From Hirschia sp964342355 (GTDB taxonomy: Bacteria; Pseudomonadota; Alphaproteobacteria; Caulobacterales; Hyphomonadaceae): a stretch of 64,000 bases of DNA. The notes under the pieces were generated by a model that saw only the letters and a list, made by a program, of their open reading frames with translations, ran no database searches and was not told the DNA's origin. Shown piece by piece: positions 53,950 to 63,038 of this stretch. Position 1 is the stretch's first letter. Every line of letters begins with the position of its first letter. A program made the translations under genes and the position numbers. Where the stretch lies: positions 1 through 64,000 of the forward strand of contig CAYFFG010000017.1 in NCBI GenBank assembly GCA_964342355.1. The letters are read 5' to 3'.

Positions 53950-54729
53950 TTAATTTGATTGTGTGAAGTTAACTCTGACGCGTCGCTGCATTTGGCAAGG
54001 TAATGAGATTATAGACCCTGATGCTTCTATTGGTGTCAGAGGTGCAAGCTCACAGGACGATGCCTCTTCGGCAAGACTTGAAGATGCATTAAGCGCCCTA
54101 AGAACAGCTTTCGCGAGGCGTTGTTGATATGCTTCGTCGGACTTTCTGTTGTGAATGGCTACAATCGCGGTCATGCCTGCGCCAATGACGGTGTCTCTGC
54201 CGATTAATTTGGCGTCCCCGGGAAATTCGCCAATTCTTATACCTTGCAAGATCAATTTGTTCACATGCCTGGCAACAGCGCTGTAGGGCAGTTTGGCAAC
54301 ATCGGTTGAGTTGATGAACGCTCTTGTCCATTTGTGGTTCGCTTGTGCCGCTTGGAGGTAATAGCGAAATCCCGCCGCCAGCTGATGCGCTGGACTATCC
54401 AGCTTTGCACTTGCCGCCAAAATGGATGCATTTAGTTCACGTGTAAGTTCTCGATGTAGATCCAGTCGGGCCGCATCAAAATTGTCATAATAATTATAGA
54501 ATGTCCCACGCGCTATGCGCGCCTGAGCGCATATGTCTTCGACTTTGGTTTGATTACCCAAATCTCCGCCCAAAAGTTCGTAGGCGGCTCTCACCAATGT
54601 TGCGCGTGTTTTAGCGCGTCGGCGCGCACCAATCTCTGCTCGCCGCTCCAAACTGTCGGAGCGACCTGTCGTAATGTCCCTCAATTTTCTATCCTCCCGT
54701 GCGACCGCCCGGCTGTGATGTTGTCTCAT
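53950..54729 (-). CDS. TetR-family transcriptional regulator
   Basis: Regulator of 259 residues. The HTH is at residues 60-80 (TKVEDICAQARIARGTFYNYYDN), after a long N-terminal extension of about 45 charged residues not typical of TetR proteins. The C-terminal ligand domain has no family-specific motif. ATG 54729 is preceded by AGGA. Converges with phaR and diverges from the sulfotransferase gene, so it may control the latter or itself through the 190-base gap. Inducer unknown. Confidence 0.85.
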   Translation of the reverse strand: MRQHHSRAVAREDRKLRDITTGRSDSLERRAEIGARRRAKTRATLVRAAYELLGGDLGNQTKVEDICAQARIARGTFYNYYDNFDAARLDLHRELTRELNASILAASAKLDSPAHQLAAGFRYYLQAAQANHKWTRAFINSTDVAKLPYSAVARHVNKLILQGIRIGEFPGDAKLIGRDTVIGAGMTAIVAIHNRKSDEAYQQRLAKAVLRALNASSSLAEEASSCELAPLTPIEASGSIISLPCQMQRRVRVNFTQSN

Positions 54730-54923
54730 CAGTCCTGAGTTGTCGGGTCACCACCCTTGCACGAAATTGTCTGATTTGAAAACAGCCTGCAATTTCTATT
54801 GAGGATTAGATTTTATTCTCTATTCATTACGGTGAGGGAATAATCGCTAGAAGGGGTTTATTCTCATAGACTCGTGAGCCAGAATAGCTGAGTTTGTTAC
54901 CCAATAACAAAAGTGTGTGGCTT

Positions 54924-55736
54924 ATGGTTTCGACGGATAAGAACATTATTTTCTGCCTTTCGCCGGGCCGTGCGGGTACAAATCTACTTACGAATCTTTT
55001 GTCACTCGCGCGTGATACTTGTGCGCTTCATGAACCGTCTCCGACGTTCCGCAAATATGTGGAAACCGTAAGAGAGTGTGCGGAAGAGACTGAGAAATTT
55101 GTCGCGAACGTAAAAATTCCGGACATTCTGGTTCGTACGAATTCGAACTATGTCGAAACAAGTCATCTGTTTGGAAAAGGTCCATTTGAAGCTTTCATAA
55201 AGCTTGGATTGCCGTTTCGGATGATGATTCTTAATCGAAATCCCAGAGATGTGGCGCGAAGTCATTGGCGTATAAATGATATTCCGTATCGGACCAAAAA
55301 GAAGCAAATGTATCTGCTTAGTCCAGATAAGTCGGGTGTAGTGCCTCCAAAGGGCTGGCGGAAAATGAGCGATTACCAGCTATGTTTTTGGTATTGCCTT
55401 GAAGTCGAGCGTCGAAAGCCGATCTATTCCAGAATTTGTAAAGAGAATGGGCGTCCAGTTGTGGAAACGTCTTTGCGTGATTGTCTTAGCTATTCGAAAT
55501 TCCGATTAGTGACCGACGCGCTTGGCCTTCAGCTGCCTGAAGACGCTGAAGCAAAACATGCTGAAATGACAGCTGAGAAGGTCAACCGTAAGGCCAAATA
55601 TCTTCCTAAATTGATGCTCCGTTCGCTGGACGATCAGGAGCGCGAGGTTTGGGAAGCTTTAGGCGAAGAAGGCAAAGCGCTAGAAGCGCAGGTCGCGGAG
55701 CGTTATGGGCGGACGACCGAAACGGCTAGAATGTAA
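54924..55736 (+). CDS. Sulfotransferase-family protein
   Basis: PAPS-dependent sulfotransferase-like protein of 270 residues. The 5'-phosphosulfate loop reads LSPGRAGTNLL (residues 12-22) and the 3'-phosphate site is LNRNPRDVARSHW. A middle segment with Trp (FWYCLEVER) follows. Likely sulfates a glycan, lipid or small molecule; the acceptor is unknown. ATG 54924 is chosen as the family N-terminus starts there. Its last 11 bases overlap the end of the convergent Anbu gene. Confidence 0.78.
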   Translation: MVSTDKNIIFCLSPGRAGTNLLTNLLSLARDTCALHEPSPTFRKYVETVRECAEETEKFVANVKIPDILVRTNSNYVETSHLFGKGPFEAFIKLGLPFRMMILNRNPRDVARSHWRINDIPYRTKKKQMYLLSPDKSGVVPPKGWRKMSDYQLCFWYCLEVERRKPIYSRICKENGRPVVETSLRDCLSYSKFRLVTDALGLQLPEDAEAKHAEMTAEKVNRKAKYLPKLMLRSLDDQEREVWEALGEEGKALEAQVAERYGRTTETARM

Positions 55737-56457
55737 AGTCTTCCAGGGAATCAAAAGCAGCTTTTAACGCGTCACCCCAACCTGAAGAGACAGTTTGATA
55801 GTATTCGTCATCCTGTTCGATGCGTTTCACAGGTCCTGGAGTATAGCTGCCTGTGGAATAACACAGAAGGTCTAACGGCAGCCCTACGGACAGATTAGCT
55901 TTGATTGTCGAGTCAAAAGACACCAGCAACAGTTTGGCGGCTTGTTCAAATGACATATCTGGGTTGAACGCGCGGACGATTATTGGCTTGCCGTATTTGG
56001 TTTCACCGATTTGAAAGAACGGTGTCTCGTCAGAGGCCTCGATGAAATTACCCTCTGGGTAAATAAGAAATAAGCGTGGTTCGGCGTCTTTGATCTGCCC
56101 GCCAACAATGACTGTGGCATTGAAGGTGGAGGAAGATTCCTGACCCTCTGGTTTTGATGTTTGAATTAATTCCTTAAGTGTGTCGCCAACGATTTTAGCG
56201 ACCTGAAACATAGAAGGCGCTTCAAGCAGGGTGGGGTTTCTGTCTGCTGGAGCTTTTGAACGTTCATCCAGCGTGGACACCAGCGCTTGTGTTGTTGCAA
56301 GGTTGCCGGCCGTCATCATGGTAATGACGCGCTCGCCGGGCCGGTGCCAAGTGAACATTTTTTTGAAAACGGAAATATTATCAACACCGGCATTTGTGCG
56401 GGTGTCTGACATAAAGACCAGGCCTTTGTTGAGTTTAAGGCCGACGCAATAGGTCAT
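55726..56457 (-). CDS. Anbu proteasome-like peptidase
   Basis: Bacterial beta-subunit-like protein of the Anbu/BPH group, 243 residues. It starts MTYCVGL with Thr2 as the presumed catalytic nucleophile exposed after Met removal, followed by GLVFMSDTRTNAGVDNI and TAGNLATTQALVS, the standard strands around the active site. GGGAGA lies before the ATG. Last gene of a four-gene operon with transglutaminase-like, alpha-E and ATP-grasp genes, the conserved Anbu neighbourhood. Confidence 0.93.
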   Translation of the reverse strand: MTYCVGLKLNKGLVFMSDTRTNAGVDNISVFKKMFTWHRPGERVITMMTAGNLATTQALVSTLDERSKAPADRNPTLLEAPSMFQVAKIVGDTLKELIQTSKPEGQESSSTFNATVIVGGQIKDAEPRLFLIYPEGNFIEASDETPFFQIGETKYGKPIIVRAFNPDMSFEQAAKLLLVSFDSTIKANLSVGLPLDLLCYSTGSYTPGPVKRIEQDDEYYQTVSSGWGDALKAAFDSLEDFTF

Positions 56458-56505
56458 TTTAAGCTATCTCCCAACCCTGCAATCCAGGCGCATGACGCCT
56501 GCCTA

Positions 56506-57306
56506 TTATTGCTGAACCTGAACGTTGACAACCAATTCTTCCTGAACTTCGCCGCGAACAAGGCCACGAATGGGAGCGGCGTCGTAGGAATCAAGGCCGG
56601 TTGCGACACGCACATAACTCGCGTCGGGGCATTTTTCGTGCGGAGGATCAAAGCCAACCCAACCGATTCCATCCACATAAGCTTCAGCCCATGCATGCCC
56701 TGCATCTTGCTCGATAGCGTCCTCAAGCAACAAAAAACCAGAGACATATCTTGCAGGAAAACCAATTTGGCGAGCTGCAGAAACGAAGACCTGCGCATGA
56801 TCCTGGCAAACGCCTTCGCCCTGTAGGAGGGCGTCTTCTGCTTTGGTCGAGGACGACGTTTGGTTCTTCTTGTACGCCAAGTTTTCAAGCACGGCGGAGT
56901 TTAACCGGTGCAACATCGGAATTGGCGCTTCATCATGACTTGCAACTTCACGCGCTAGCTTTCTTAACTCGGCGCCTGGGCGGGTCAGCGGCGTGCTGCG
57001 CTTGAATAAAGAGAGGGGGGCGAAACCGGCGTGATTGCCCACGACACCAGCTTTGTCGACCGTCTCAATAGCCCCCTCACATTTTACGCTGATGTAGGTC
57101 GTTTTTGGGGCAAAGCTGATCAGATCGACCTGGTTGTTGTGATGATCGGTAAAACTGGTCTCGATCTTCCCGCCTTCAATTCCGATTGCCCAACTAACAA
57201 TGCGTTGTCCGGCCGTTTCTTTGGGTCGTAAACGCAATTGCTGAAGCGCATAATCAATGGGCGCGTCGTAAGTGTAGCTGGTTGTGTGGGAAATATTCAA
57301 AAGCAT
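56506..57306 (-). CDS. Transglutaminase-like cysteine protease of the Anbu cluster
   Basis: Protein of 266 residues with the transglutaminase-like triad: Cys167 in GEGVCQDHAQVF, His204 in DAGHAWAEAY and Asp220 in WVGFDPPHE. The N-terminal third is the usual all-beta domain (LLNISHTTSYTYDAPIDYALQ). In Anbu loci this protein is thought to act as a peptidase or amidase on the product of the ATP-grasp/alpha-E pair. Sits 48 bases before Anbu and 6 after the alpha-E gene. Confidence 0.9.
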   Translation of the reverse strand: MLLNISHTTSYTYDAPIDYALQQLRLRPKETAGQRIVSWAIGIEGGKIETSFTDHHNNQVDLISFAPKTTYISVKCEGAIETVDKAGVVGNHAGFAPLSLFKRSTPLTRPGAELRKLAREVASHDEAPIPMLHRLNSAVLENLAYKKNQTSSSTKAEDALLQGEGVCQDHAQVFVSAARQIGFPARYVSGFLLLEDAIEQDAGHAWAEAYVDGIGWVGFDPPHEKCPDASYVRVATGLDSYDAAPIRGLVRGEVQEELVVNVQVQQ

Positions 57307-57312
57307 GCGTGA

Positions 57313-58260
57313 TCACTCATAAAAGCGATAGTCCGCTTCGATCTGCTGACCGAGCTGGTTGTTGCGTGTGAGGAAGTCTTCAAGGAATTCATGCAACCCA
57401 ATTTGAAAAATGGAATCAACGGACTGTTTTGAAAGGTGGTCGTAATTATCCCTGGCCATCGTATGACAGGTTGCAACTTCGCCATAGTCTTCAAACAGAT
57501 ATGCGAGGTTCTTGACGATCTTCTCGGTGCAATGGCGCAGTGATCTTGGCATGCGTCTGTCAAGGATGAGGAATTTGACAATCGAGGTTGGACCAGAGCC
57601 TTCCTCGTTCTCATTAAGCCAGCGATAGGCGCGCTCTGCAGATGCTGAACGCAAAATCGCTTCCCATTGCACATTATCCAGCGATGAGCCGACATAAGAC
57701 ACAGATGGCAGCAGCACGTAATACTTTACGTCCAGAATGCGCGCTGTGTTATCGCATCTCTCAAGGAATGTTCCCATGCGTGCAAAATTGTAAATGTCAT
57801 TGCGCAGCATGGTGCCGTGGAGCGCGCCACGGACTATGCTGGTTTGATGGCGGATAACACCGAGTACGTCTGTAAGGTCCGCTTCACGTATCGGGCGTGA
57901 CAGCAGCTTTTTCAATGTTAGCCAACTATCGTTTACGGCCTCCCAGACTTCTCGGGTAAGTGCGGTTCGAACCAGCCGCGCATTGTTGCGGGCCGCATTG
58001 ATGACAGAAATGACGCTTGAGGCGTTTGATTTGTCGCGCAGGAGGAAGTCAACCACTTTACTGGCTTCATATGTTTCGTGCCGTTCTAAGTATTCATTGG
58101 TGCAGCCGACAGTGGTCAGAATGTAAGACCATTCTTCTTCGTGAGAGGCGGAGCTTGTGAGTGCGATGCGATATCCCGCTTCAAACAGGCGCGCGATATT
58201 TTCCGCGCGTTCAAGATATCGGAACATCCAGAATAATCCGCCAGCGGTTTTGCCCAACAT
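57313..58260 (-). CDS. Alpha-E domain protein (COG2307-like)
   Basis: All-helical protein of 315 residues, beginning MLGKTAGGLFWMFRYLERAENIARL, which is the alpha-E family's conserved start. Contains repeated Arg/Glu-rich helices (LVRTALTREVWEAVNDSW, FLERCDNTARILDVKYY). It always occurs with circularly permuted ATP-grasp proteins and is thought to partner them in a ligase. Four bases separate it from the ATP-grasp gene, indicating coupling. Confidence 0.92.
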   Translation of the reverse strand: MLGKTAGGLFWMFRYLERAENIARLFEAGYRIALTSSASHEEEWSYILTTVGCTNEYLERHETYEASKVVDFLLRDKSNASSVISVINAARNNARLVRTALTREVWEAVNDSWLTLKKLLSRPIREADLTDVLGVIRHQTSIVRGALHGTMLRNDIYNFARMGTFLERCDNTARILDVKYYVLLPSVSYVGSSLDNVQWEAILRSASAERAYRWLNENEEGSGPTSIVKFLILDRRMPRSLRHCTEKIVKNLAYLFEDYGEVATCHTMARDNYDHLSKQSVDSIFQIGLHEFLEDFLTRNNQLGQQIEADYRFYE

Positions 58261-58264
58261 GATG

Positions 58265-59704
58265 CTAGTCCTTCAAAACCCAGGTGTCTTTTGTGCCGCC
58301 GCCCTGACTGGAGTTCACCACCAACGAGCCTTTGCGCATTGCAACCCTCGTGAGGCCACCCGGCGTTATGTTCACACTGTCCGGAGACATCAGCGCGAAG
58401 GGGCGCAGGTCCACGTGGCGTGGCGTCAGGCCGTCATGGCGTGTGAATATTGGAACAGTTGATAAGGAGAGAGTGGGCTGAGCAATGTATGCGCCCGGCT
58501 TAGCGCGAAGCTTGGCCTCAAATTCTTTGATGTCTTTTTTGGATGCAGTCGGGCCAATCAGCATTCCATACCCACCTGACCCGTGAACCTCCTTCACCAC
58601 CAACTCGCTTAAGTTGTCGAGGACGTATTGCAGCGCCTCAGGTTCTGAGCACCGCCAGGTTGGAACGTTTTTCAAAAGCGGCTCTTCGCCAGTGTAAAAG
58701 CGCACAATGTCAGGAATATAGGAATAGACAGCTTTGTCGTCGGCAATGCCGGTGCCGGGCGCATTGGCGATTGTCACACCGCCGGCGCGATAAACATCCA
58801 TGATGCCGGGAACGCCAAGTAAGGAGTCCGGGTTGAAATTCAATGGATCGAGGAAATCATCGTCAACACGCCTGTAAAGAACGTCGATTGATTTGTATCC
58901 CAGCGTCGTGCGCATTGCGATCCGTCCATCCACGACGCGTAAATCGTGGCCTTCGACAAGTTCTGCGCCCATTTGATCGGCAAGAAAGGCATGCTCATAG
59001 TAGGCCGAGTTGTGTATGCCTGGCGTCAGCACGGCGATGACCGGACGACCGTCGCATGCCGGCGGACGGCATTTAGACAATGAGCGTCTTAAATTCTCAG
59101 GATAATTTGAGACAGCCTTAACGCGGATTTTGGAAAACAACTCCGGAAACATCTGCAACATCGTTTCGCGGTTTTCCAGCATGTAGGAGACACCTGATGG
59201 CGTGCGCGCATTGTCTTCCAAGACAAAGAAGTCATTCTCGCCTGTGCGAACGATGTCTGTGCCAACGATGTGTGTGTAAACACCACCGGGCGGCGTGAAG
59301 CCGATCATTTCAGGGAGAAACGCTTCGTTGTTTTCTATCATTTCAGCTGGAATTTTACCGGCCCGAATAATCTCCTGACTGTGGTAGATGTCGTGAAGAA
59401 AAGCGTTGATAGCGCGGACTCGCTGTTCAATCCCTTCAGTTAGTCTGGACCATTCGCTCGCTGAAAGAATGCGTGGAATAAGATCAAAGGGAATAAGCCG
59501 TTCATCAGCTTCCTGGTGAGAATACACATTGAATGTGATGCCGGTGCGCCTGAAAAACATTTCGGCCTCGCGCGCTTTGCGGCGCATTGCGGCGGGCGGC
59601 GTTTTTTCAAGCCATTGACTATATTTTCTGTACGGCGACCGCGGTGTGTCACCGAAGCCGTACATTTCGTCGAACATTGCGTTTTCGTCGCCGGATTTTG
59701 TCAT
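58265..59704 (-). CDS. Circularly permuted ATP-grasp protein (COG2308-like)
   Basis: Predicted peptide-bond-forming ligase of 479 residues. Conserved parts are MYGFGDTPRSPY, VYSHQEADERLIPFDLIPR, RTGENDFFVLEDNARTPSGVSYML and YRRVDDDFLDP, then KEVHGSGGYGMLIGP, the ATP-grasp phosphate-binding loop. First gene of the Anbu operon. The ATG at 59704 is not strongly supported by a ribosome site, and ATG 59677 is an alternative. Likely substrate is a peptide or amino-acid conjugate, unknown. Confidence 0.92.
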   Translation of the reverse strand: MTKSGDENAMFDEMYGFGDTPRSPYRKYSQWLEKTPPAAMRRKAREAEMFFRRTGITFNVYSHQEADERLIPFDLIPRILSASEWSRLTEGIEQRVRAINAFLHDIYHSQEIIRAGKIPAEMIENNEAFLPEMIGFTPPGGVYTHIVGTDIVRTGENDFFVLEDNARTPSGVSYMLENRETMLQMFPELFSKIRVKAVSNYPENLRRSLSKCRPPACDGRPVIAVLTPGIHNSAYYEHAFLADQMGAELVEGHDLRVVDGRIAMRTTLGYKSIDVLYRRVDDDFLDPLNFNPDSLLGVPGIMDVYRAGGVTIANAPGTGIADDKAVYSYIPDIVRFYTGEEPLLKNVPTWRCSEPEALQYVLDNLSELVVKEVHGSGGYGMLIGPTASKKDIKEFEAKLRAKPGAYIAQPTLSLSTVPIFTRHDGLTPRHVDLRPFALMSPDSVNITPGGLTRVAMRKGSLVVNSSQGGGTKDTWVLKD

Positions 59705-60056
59705 GTCGTAATGTCTGCAGGAATCGCCAGGTTACGCTACTCCAAAAGACGGAAAATCGCGGCTTATTGTTATCCGCGCCTTTTCATCCCCCAAGTCGAT
59801 GAACTATTGCCCATAATCTGATCGAAAACCAGCCAGTTCAAAAAGGAAACGACAGTTGAAATGGTAATTATCTCAATGAGATTGCAGCGGTGCGGCGTTG
59901 CAAACTTTGGATAAGCCGATCATAACAATCCTGAAGATTTCCAATTTGACGTTGTAATTGGATTTTTTGAGCAATAGGGCATGGACGTATGGGCTGGGAT
60001 GCATTAGACACTCCAGCTTCACCCATCCCGCAAAATTGGGAAGACACGGAAAGCTC
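59705..60056 (+). promoter_or_regulatory. Region upstream of secE with hairpin plus T-run
   Basis: About 350 bases hold the Anbu promoter (minus) and the secE promoter (plus). At 59940-59968 TCCAATT pairs with AATTGGA across nine bases and is followed by TTTTTT, a terminator-like structure on the plus strand 90 bases before secE. No plus-strand gene upstream needs it, so it could be an attenuator or the end of an unannotated small RNA. I looked for the tRNA-Trp gene often found before secE and did not see one. Confidence 0.5.
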
Positions 60057-60260
60057 ATGGCTGAGACCAAGAAGCGCACGAACCCTTTTACCTTTTTTGG
60101 TCAGGTACGTGCTGAATCTCGCAAAGTAACCTGGACCTCGCGGAACGAAACTGTCGCCGCGACGATCATGGTCATGATCATGGTGGTGTTCGCGTCGCTG
60201 TTTTTCCTGGCGACTGACGCGATAGTGTCGCTCCTCGTGGGATTCATTACAGGGATTTGA
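60057..60260 (+). CDS. secE: Preprotein translocase subunit SecE
   Basis: Small inner-membrane Sec subunit of 67 residues with one membrane helix (IMVMIMVVFASLFFL) after the amphipathic segment FFGQVRAESRKVTWTSRNET, which is the conserved SecE signature. GGAAAG precedes ATG 60057; the frame is open 33 codons further but those residues do not belong to the family. Seven bases before nusG, as in most bacteria. Confidence 0.95.
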   Translation: MAETKKRTNPFTFFGQVRAESRKVTWTSRNETVAATIMVMIMVVFASLFFLATDAIVSLLVGFITGI

Positions 60261-60267
60261 TGCATCC

Positions 60268-60810
60268 ATGCCAACAGCTAGATGGTATATCATTCACGCA
60301 TATTCGAACTTCGAAAAGAAGGTCGCCACCTCCATCCGCGAGCAAGCCGCTATGCAGGGGCTGGAAGAGCTTTTTGAAGAGATCGAAGTGCCAACAGAAG
60401 AAGTGGTGGAGGTTGTTCGCGGTAAGAAGCGGACAATCGAGCGTCGCTATTTTCCGGGCTATGTGTTGGCGAAAATGCAATTGACTGACGAGGCTTATCA
60501 CCTTGTCAAAAACACGCCGAAAGTAACGGGGTTTCTGGGCGCGGATGGCGGGAAGAAGCCTTTGCCTGTTCCGCAGTCCGAAGTGGATCAGATCCTTGGT
60601 AAGGCGGTTGAGGATGCGGAGCGTCCGCGCTCTACGCTGACCTTCGAGGTTGGTGAGCGCATTAAAGTGACCGACGGTCCGTTTGCATCTTTTGAGGGTG
60701 CGGTTGAGGATGTTGACGATGCCGCTCAGCGTCTCAAGGTAACGGTTTCTATCTTTGGTCGGGAAACTCCGGTCGAATTGGAATATGGGCAGGTTGAGAA
60801 GGCATCCTAA
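60268..60810 (+). CDS. nusG: Transcription termination/antitermination factor NusG
   Basis: Protein of 180 residues. The NGN domain begins RWYIIHAYSNFEKKVATSI and contains RRYFPGYVLAKM; the KOW domain near residue 128 reads VGERIKVTDGPFASFEGAVEDVD. Couples RNA polymerase to Rho and the ribosome. Start and spacing standard. Confidence 0.97.
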   Translation: MPTARWYIIHAYSNFEKKVATSIREQAAMQGLEELFEEIEVPTEEVVEVVRGKKRTIERRYFPGYVLAKMQLTDEAYHLVKNTPKVTGFLGADGGKKPLPVPQSEVDQILGKAVEDAERPRSTLTFEVGERIKVTDGPFASFEGAVEDVDDAAQRLKVTVSIFGRETPVELEYGQVEKAS

Positions 60811-60962
60811 AGGGTGCGTTTTTAACTGGCGCATTAAAAGCGATGTGGGAGGCGGGCTGACAAGTCCATGGCTGCGCCGCACCACGTCAATCCCTGCAGG
60901 TGACGCACAAACTATTCGGTTTGTGCGGCGTTTGCGCTTCGCGAGTCTGAAAAGAGGGAATT
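60811..60962 (+). promoter_or_regulatory. rplK leader with hairpin, possible L1 control site
   Basis: The 150 bases between nusG and rplK contain a perfect 9-bp hairpin, CGCACAAAC (60904-60912) with GTTTGTGCG (60919-60927), loop TATTCG. The L11 operon is usually autoregulated by L1 at its leader, so the hairpin and flanks are candidates for the binding site or for an attenuator. AGAGGG lies before the rplK start. Confidence 0.5.
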
Positions 60963-61391
60963 ATGGCGAAGAAATTACTTGGGCAGCTTAAGCTGCAAAT
61001 CCCGGCTGGGGCGGCTAACCCGTCTCCGCCTGTTGGTCCTGCGCTGGGTCAGCGCGGTATCAACATCATGGAATTCTGTAAGGCGTTTAACGCTAAGACA
61101 CAGGACCAGGAAAAGGGCATGCCAATGCCTGTCGTGATCGACTATTACCAAGACAAGTCGTTCACTTTCGTGGTGAAGACGCCTCCGGCGAGCTACCTGC
61201 TGAAAAAAGCCGCTAAGCTGCAAAAGGGTGGTTCTACCCCTGGTCGCGAAAAGGCTGGGACGGTTTCCATGGCGCAGTGTCGCGACATTGCAGAAATGAA
61301 ACTGGTTGACCTTAACACAAATGACCTTGATCAGGCTGCCAAGATTATTGCTGGTTCTGCCCGTGCGATGGGTCTGGAAGTGACGGAGTAG
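60963..61391 (+). CDS. rplK: Ribosomal protein L11
   Basis: 142 residues, the usual length. The conserved start is seen: LLGQLKLQIPAGAANPSPPVG with the proline-rich loop, then GPALGQRGINIMEFC, and the C-terminal RNA-binding domain ends MGLEVTE. Part of the GTPase-associated center. Followed after five bases by rplA. Confidence 0.97.
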   Translation: MAKKLLGQLKLQIPAGAANPSPPVGPALGQRGINIMEFCKAFNAKTQDQEKGMPMPVVIDYYQDKSFTFVVKTPPASYLLKKAAKLQKGGSTPGREKAGTVSMAQCRDIAEMKLVDLNTNDLDQAAKIIAGSARAMGLEVTE

Positions 61392-61396
61392 GCGAC

Positions 61397-62101
61397 ATGG
61401 CAAAAGTTGGAAAACGTCTTGCTGCTGCGCGTGCGGCGGTTGAAGCTGGAAAAACTTACTCCATCGAAGAGGCTGTCGCGCTGGTAAAGGCGAGCGCCAA
61501 AGCGAAATTCGACGAAACAATCGAGTTGGCTGTTAATCTGGGTGTGGACCCAAAATATGCTGACCAGATGGTTCGTGGTGTGGTCAACCTGCCAAACGGA
61601 ACGGGTCGTTCGGTGCGTGTCGCTGTTTTTGCGCGTGACGCAAAGGCCGATGAGGCGCGTGAGGCGGGTGCTGATATCGTGGGTGCTGAGGACCTTATGG
61701 AGTCAATCCAAGAAGGTAAGATGGACTTTGAGCGTGTTATCGCGACGCCTGACATGATGGCGATCGTTGGTCGTCTCGGTAAGGTGCTTGGTCCGCGTGG
61801 GTTGATGCCGAACCCTAAGGTTGGAACAGTTACGCCTAATGTTGCGCAGGCTGTAAAAGACGCTAAGGGCGGTGCTGTTGAGTATCGTGTGGAGAAGGCT
61901 GGTATTGTTCACGCTGGTGTCGGTAAGGCTTCTTTCACGGAAGAAGCTTTGGCTGAAAACGTGAAGACATTGTTCAACGCGCTGATGAAGGCAAAGCCTT
62001 CTGGCGCAAAGGGAACATACGTTAAAAAAGTATCTCTGAGCTCAACAATGGGCGCAGGTGTGGAAATTGATACACAATTGGCGCTTGCATCAACGCAATA
62101 A
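61397..62101 (+). CDS. rplA: Ribosomal protein L1
   Basis: 234 residues, full length. The conserved KFDETIELAVNLGVDPKYADQ region and GKVLGPRGLMPNPKVGTVT signature are present. L1 forms the L1 stalk and represses its own operon by binding the leader. Likely transcribed with rplK, and followed by a terminator-like hairpin. Confidence 0.97.
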   Translation: MAKVGKRLAAARAAVEAGKTYSIEEAVALVKASAKAKFDETIELAVNLGVDPKYADQMVRGVVNLPNGTGRSVRVAVFARDAKADEAREAGADIVGAEDLMESIQEGKMDFERVIATPDMMAIVGRLGKVLGPRGLMPNPKVGTVTPNVAQAVKDAKGGAVEYRVEKAGIVHAGVGKASFTEEALAENVKTLFNALMKAKPSGAKGTYVKKVSLSSTMGAGVEIDTQLALASTQ

Positions 62102-62123
62102 TTGTGCATAAAAAACCAATTCG

Positions 62124-62160
62124 GCGGTAGGGCAGTGGTTAACGCGGCCCTACCGCTTTT
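62124..62160 (+). terminator. Terminator-like hairpin after rplA
   Basis: GCGGTAGGGC (62124-62133) pairs exactly with GCCCTACCGC (62147-62156), loop 13 bases, then TTTTC. Positioned to end the rplKA transcript or reduce flow into rplJL. Confidence 0.85.
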
Positions 62161-62459
62161 CTCGTCCGAGATTGCGGGTGGTGTTCGGGGCTCTAAATTC
62201 TAGAAACCCAAACTCCATAATCGTATGGCCTGCATGAGACGGGGTGTGACGAACAAAGTTTTGCAGGGATTGGTGAACAATCCGTTGTTGAGGTTTTGAT
62301 TTCGTTTTTCGCCCTGGGACGGGGGTGCGCTGATATTTGTTGCGTGCTTCTGGTCTTGTTTTCACGTGAGAGCGTGGGGCGGCGTGAGGTGCGAGGCGGA
62401 TGTCCGCGCGCGTATCCTGGGGTGACCGGATGGTTCGGTTACCTAATTTGGAGACCGCA
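62161..62459 (+). promoter_or_regulatory. rplJ leader region (L10 autoregulation)
   Basis: About 300 bases between the hairpin and rplJ carry no supported gene, although an open frame runs into rplJ from 62400. The L10-L12 complex usually represses its operon through a structured leader here; the G-rich stretch at 62350-62430 could form it. No exact fold is claimed. Confidence 0.55.
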
Positions 62460-62975
62460 ATGGATCGAGCTGGAAAAACTAAAGCACTGGAGATGCTGAA
62501 AGGTATCTTCGATGAAGCGGGTGCAGTTGTTGTTACCCACTATTCCGGACTGACTGTCGCGGAGATGTCTGACTTGCGCAACAAGCTTGGCGCTGAAGGT
62601 GCGAGTCTAAAAGTCATTAAGAACCGTCTTGCAAAAATCGCCCTTGATGGGAAGGGCGGGGATGCTGCTGCCGAGCTGTTTAAAGGCCCGGTCGCAATTG
62701 CATTCGCGCCAGACCCGGTGTCCGCTGCTAAAGTGTGCGCCGATTTCGCCAAAACGAACGAGAAGCTCGTTCTTGTTGGCGGCATCATGGATGAAGCGGT
62801 GTTGGATCAGAAAGGTGTTGAGGCGCTCGCCAAGATGCCATCTCTCGACCAGCTTCGTGGGAAGATTATCGGCGTTATTCAGGCTCCTGCAACCAAGGTT
62901 GCTGGTGTTCTGCAAGCGCCTGCTGGCCAGCTGGCTCGCGTCTTCTCGGCGTATTCAAAGAAAGACGCTGCTTAA
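62460..62975 (+). CDS. rplJ: Ribosomal protein L10
   Basis: 171 residues. Conserved FDEAGAVVVTHYSGLTVAEM near the start and KVIKNRLAKIAL follow the family, and the C-terminal helix binds L7/L12 dimers. ATG 62460 is set by GGAGA six bases upstream; the 20 codons in front are not part of L10. Confidence 0.96.
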   Translation: MDRAGKTKALEMLKGIFDEAGAVVVTHYSGLTVAEMSDLRNKLGAEGASLKVIKNRLAKIALDGKGGDAAAELFKGPVAIAFAPDPVSAAKVCADFAKTNEKLVLVGGIMDEAVLDQKGVEALAKMPSLDQLRGKIIGVIQAPATKVAGVLQAPAGQLARVFSAYSKKDAA

Positions 62976-63038
62976 GGTTTTCATCTTCGAACGATCAGTT
63001 CGTCCCTACCGAAAAACGAAATTACAGGAAATTATCCA

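Noticed and set aside
59705..60056. tRNA-Trp expected before secE
   Set aside because: No cloverleaf, T-loop GTTCGA-type sequence or CCA context found in the gap.
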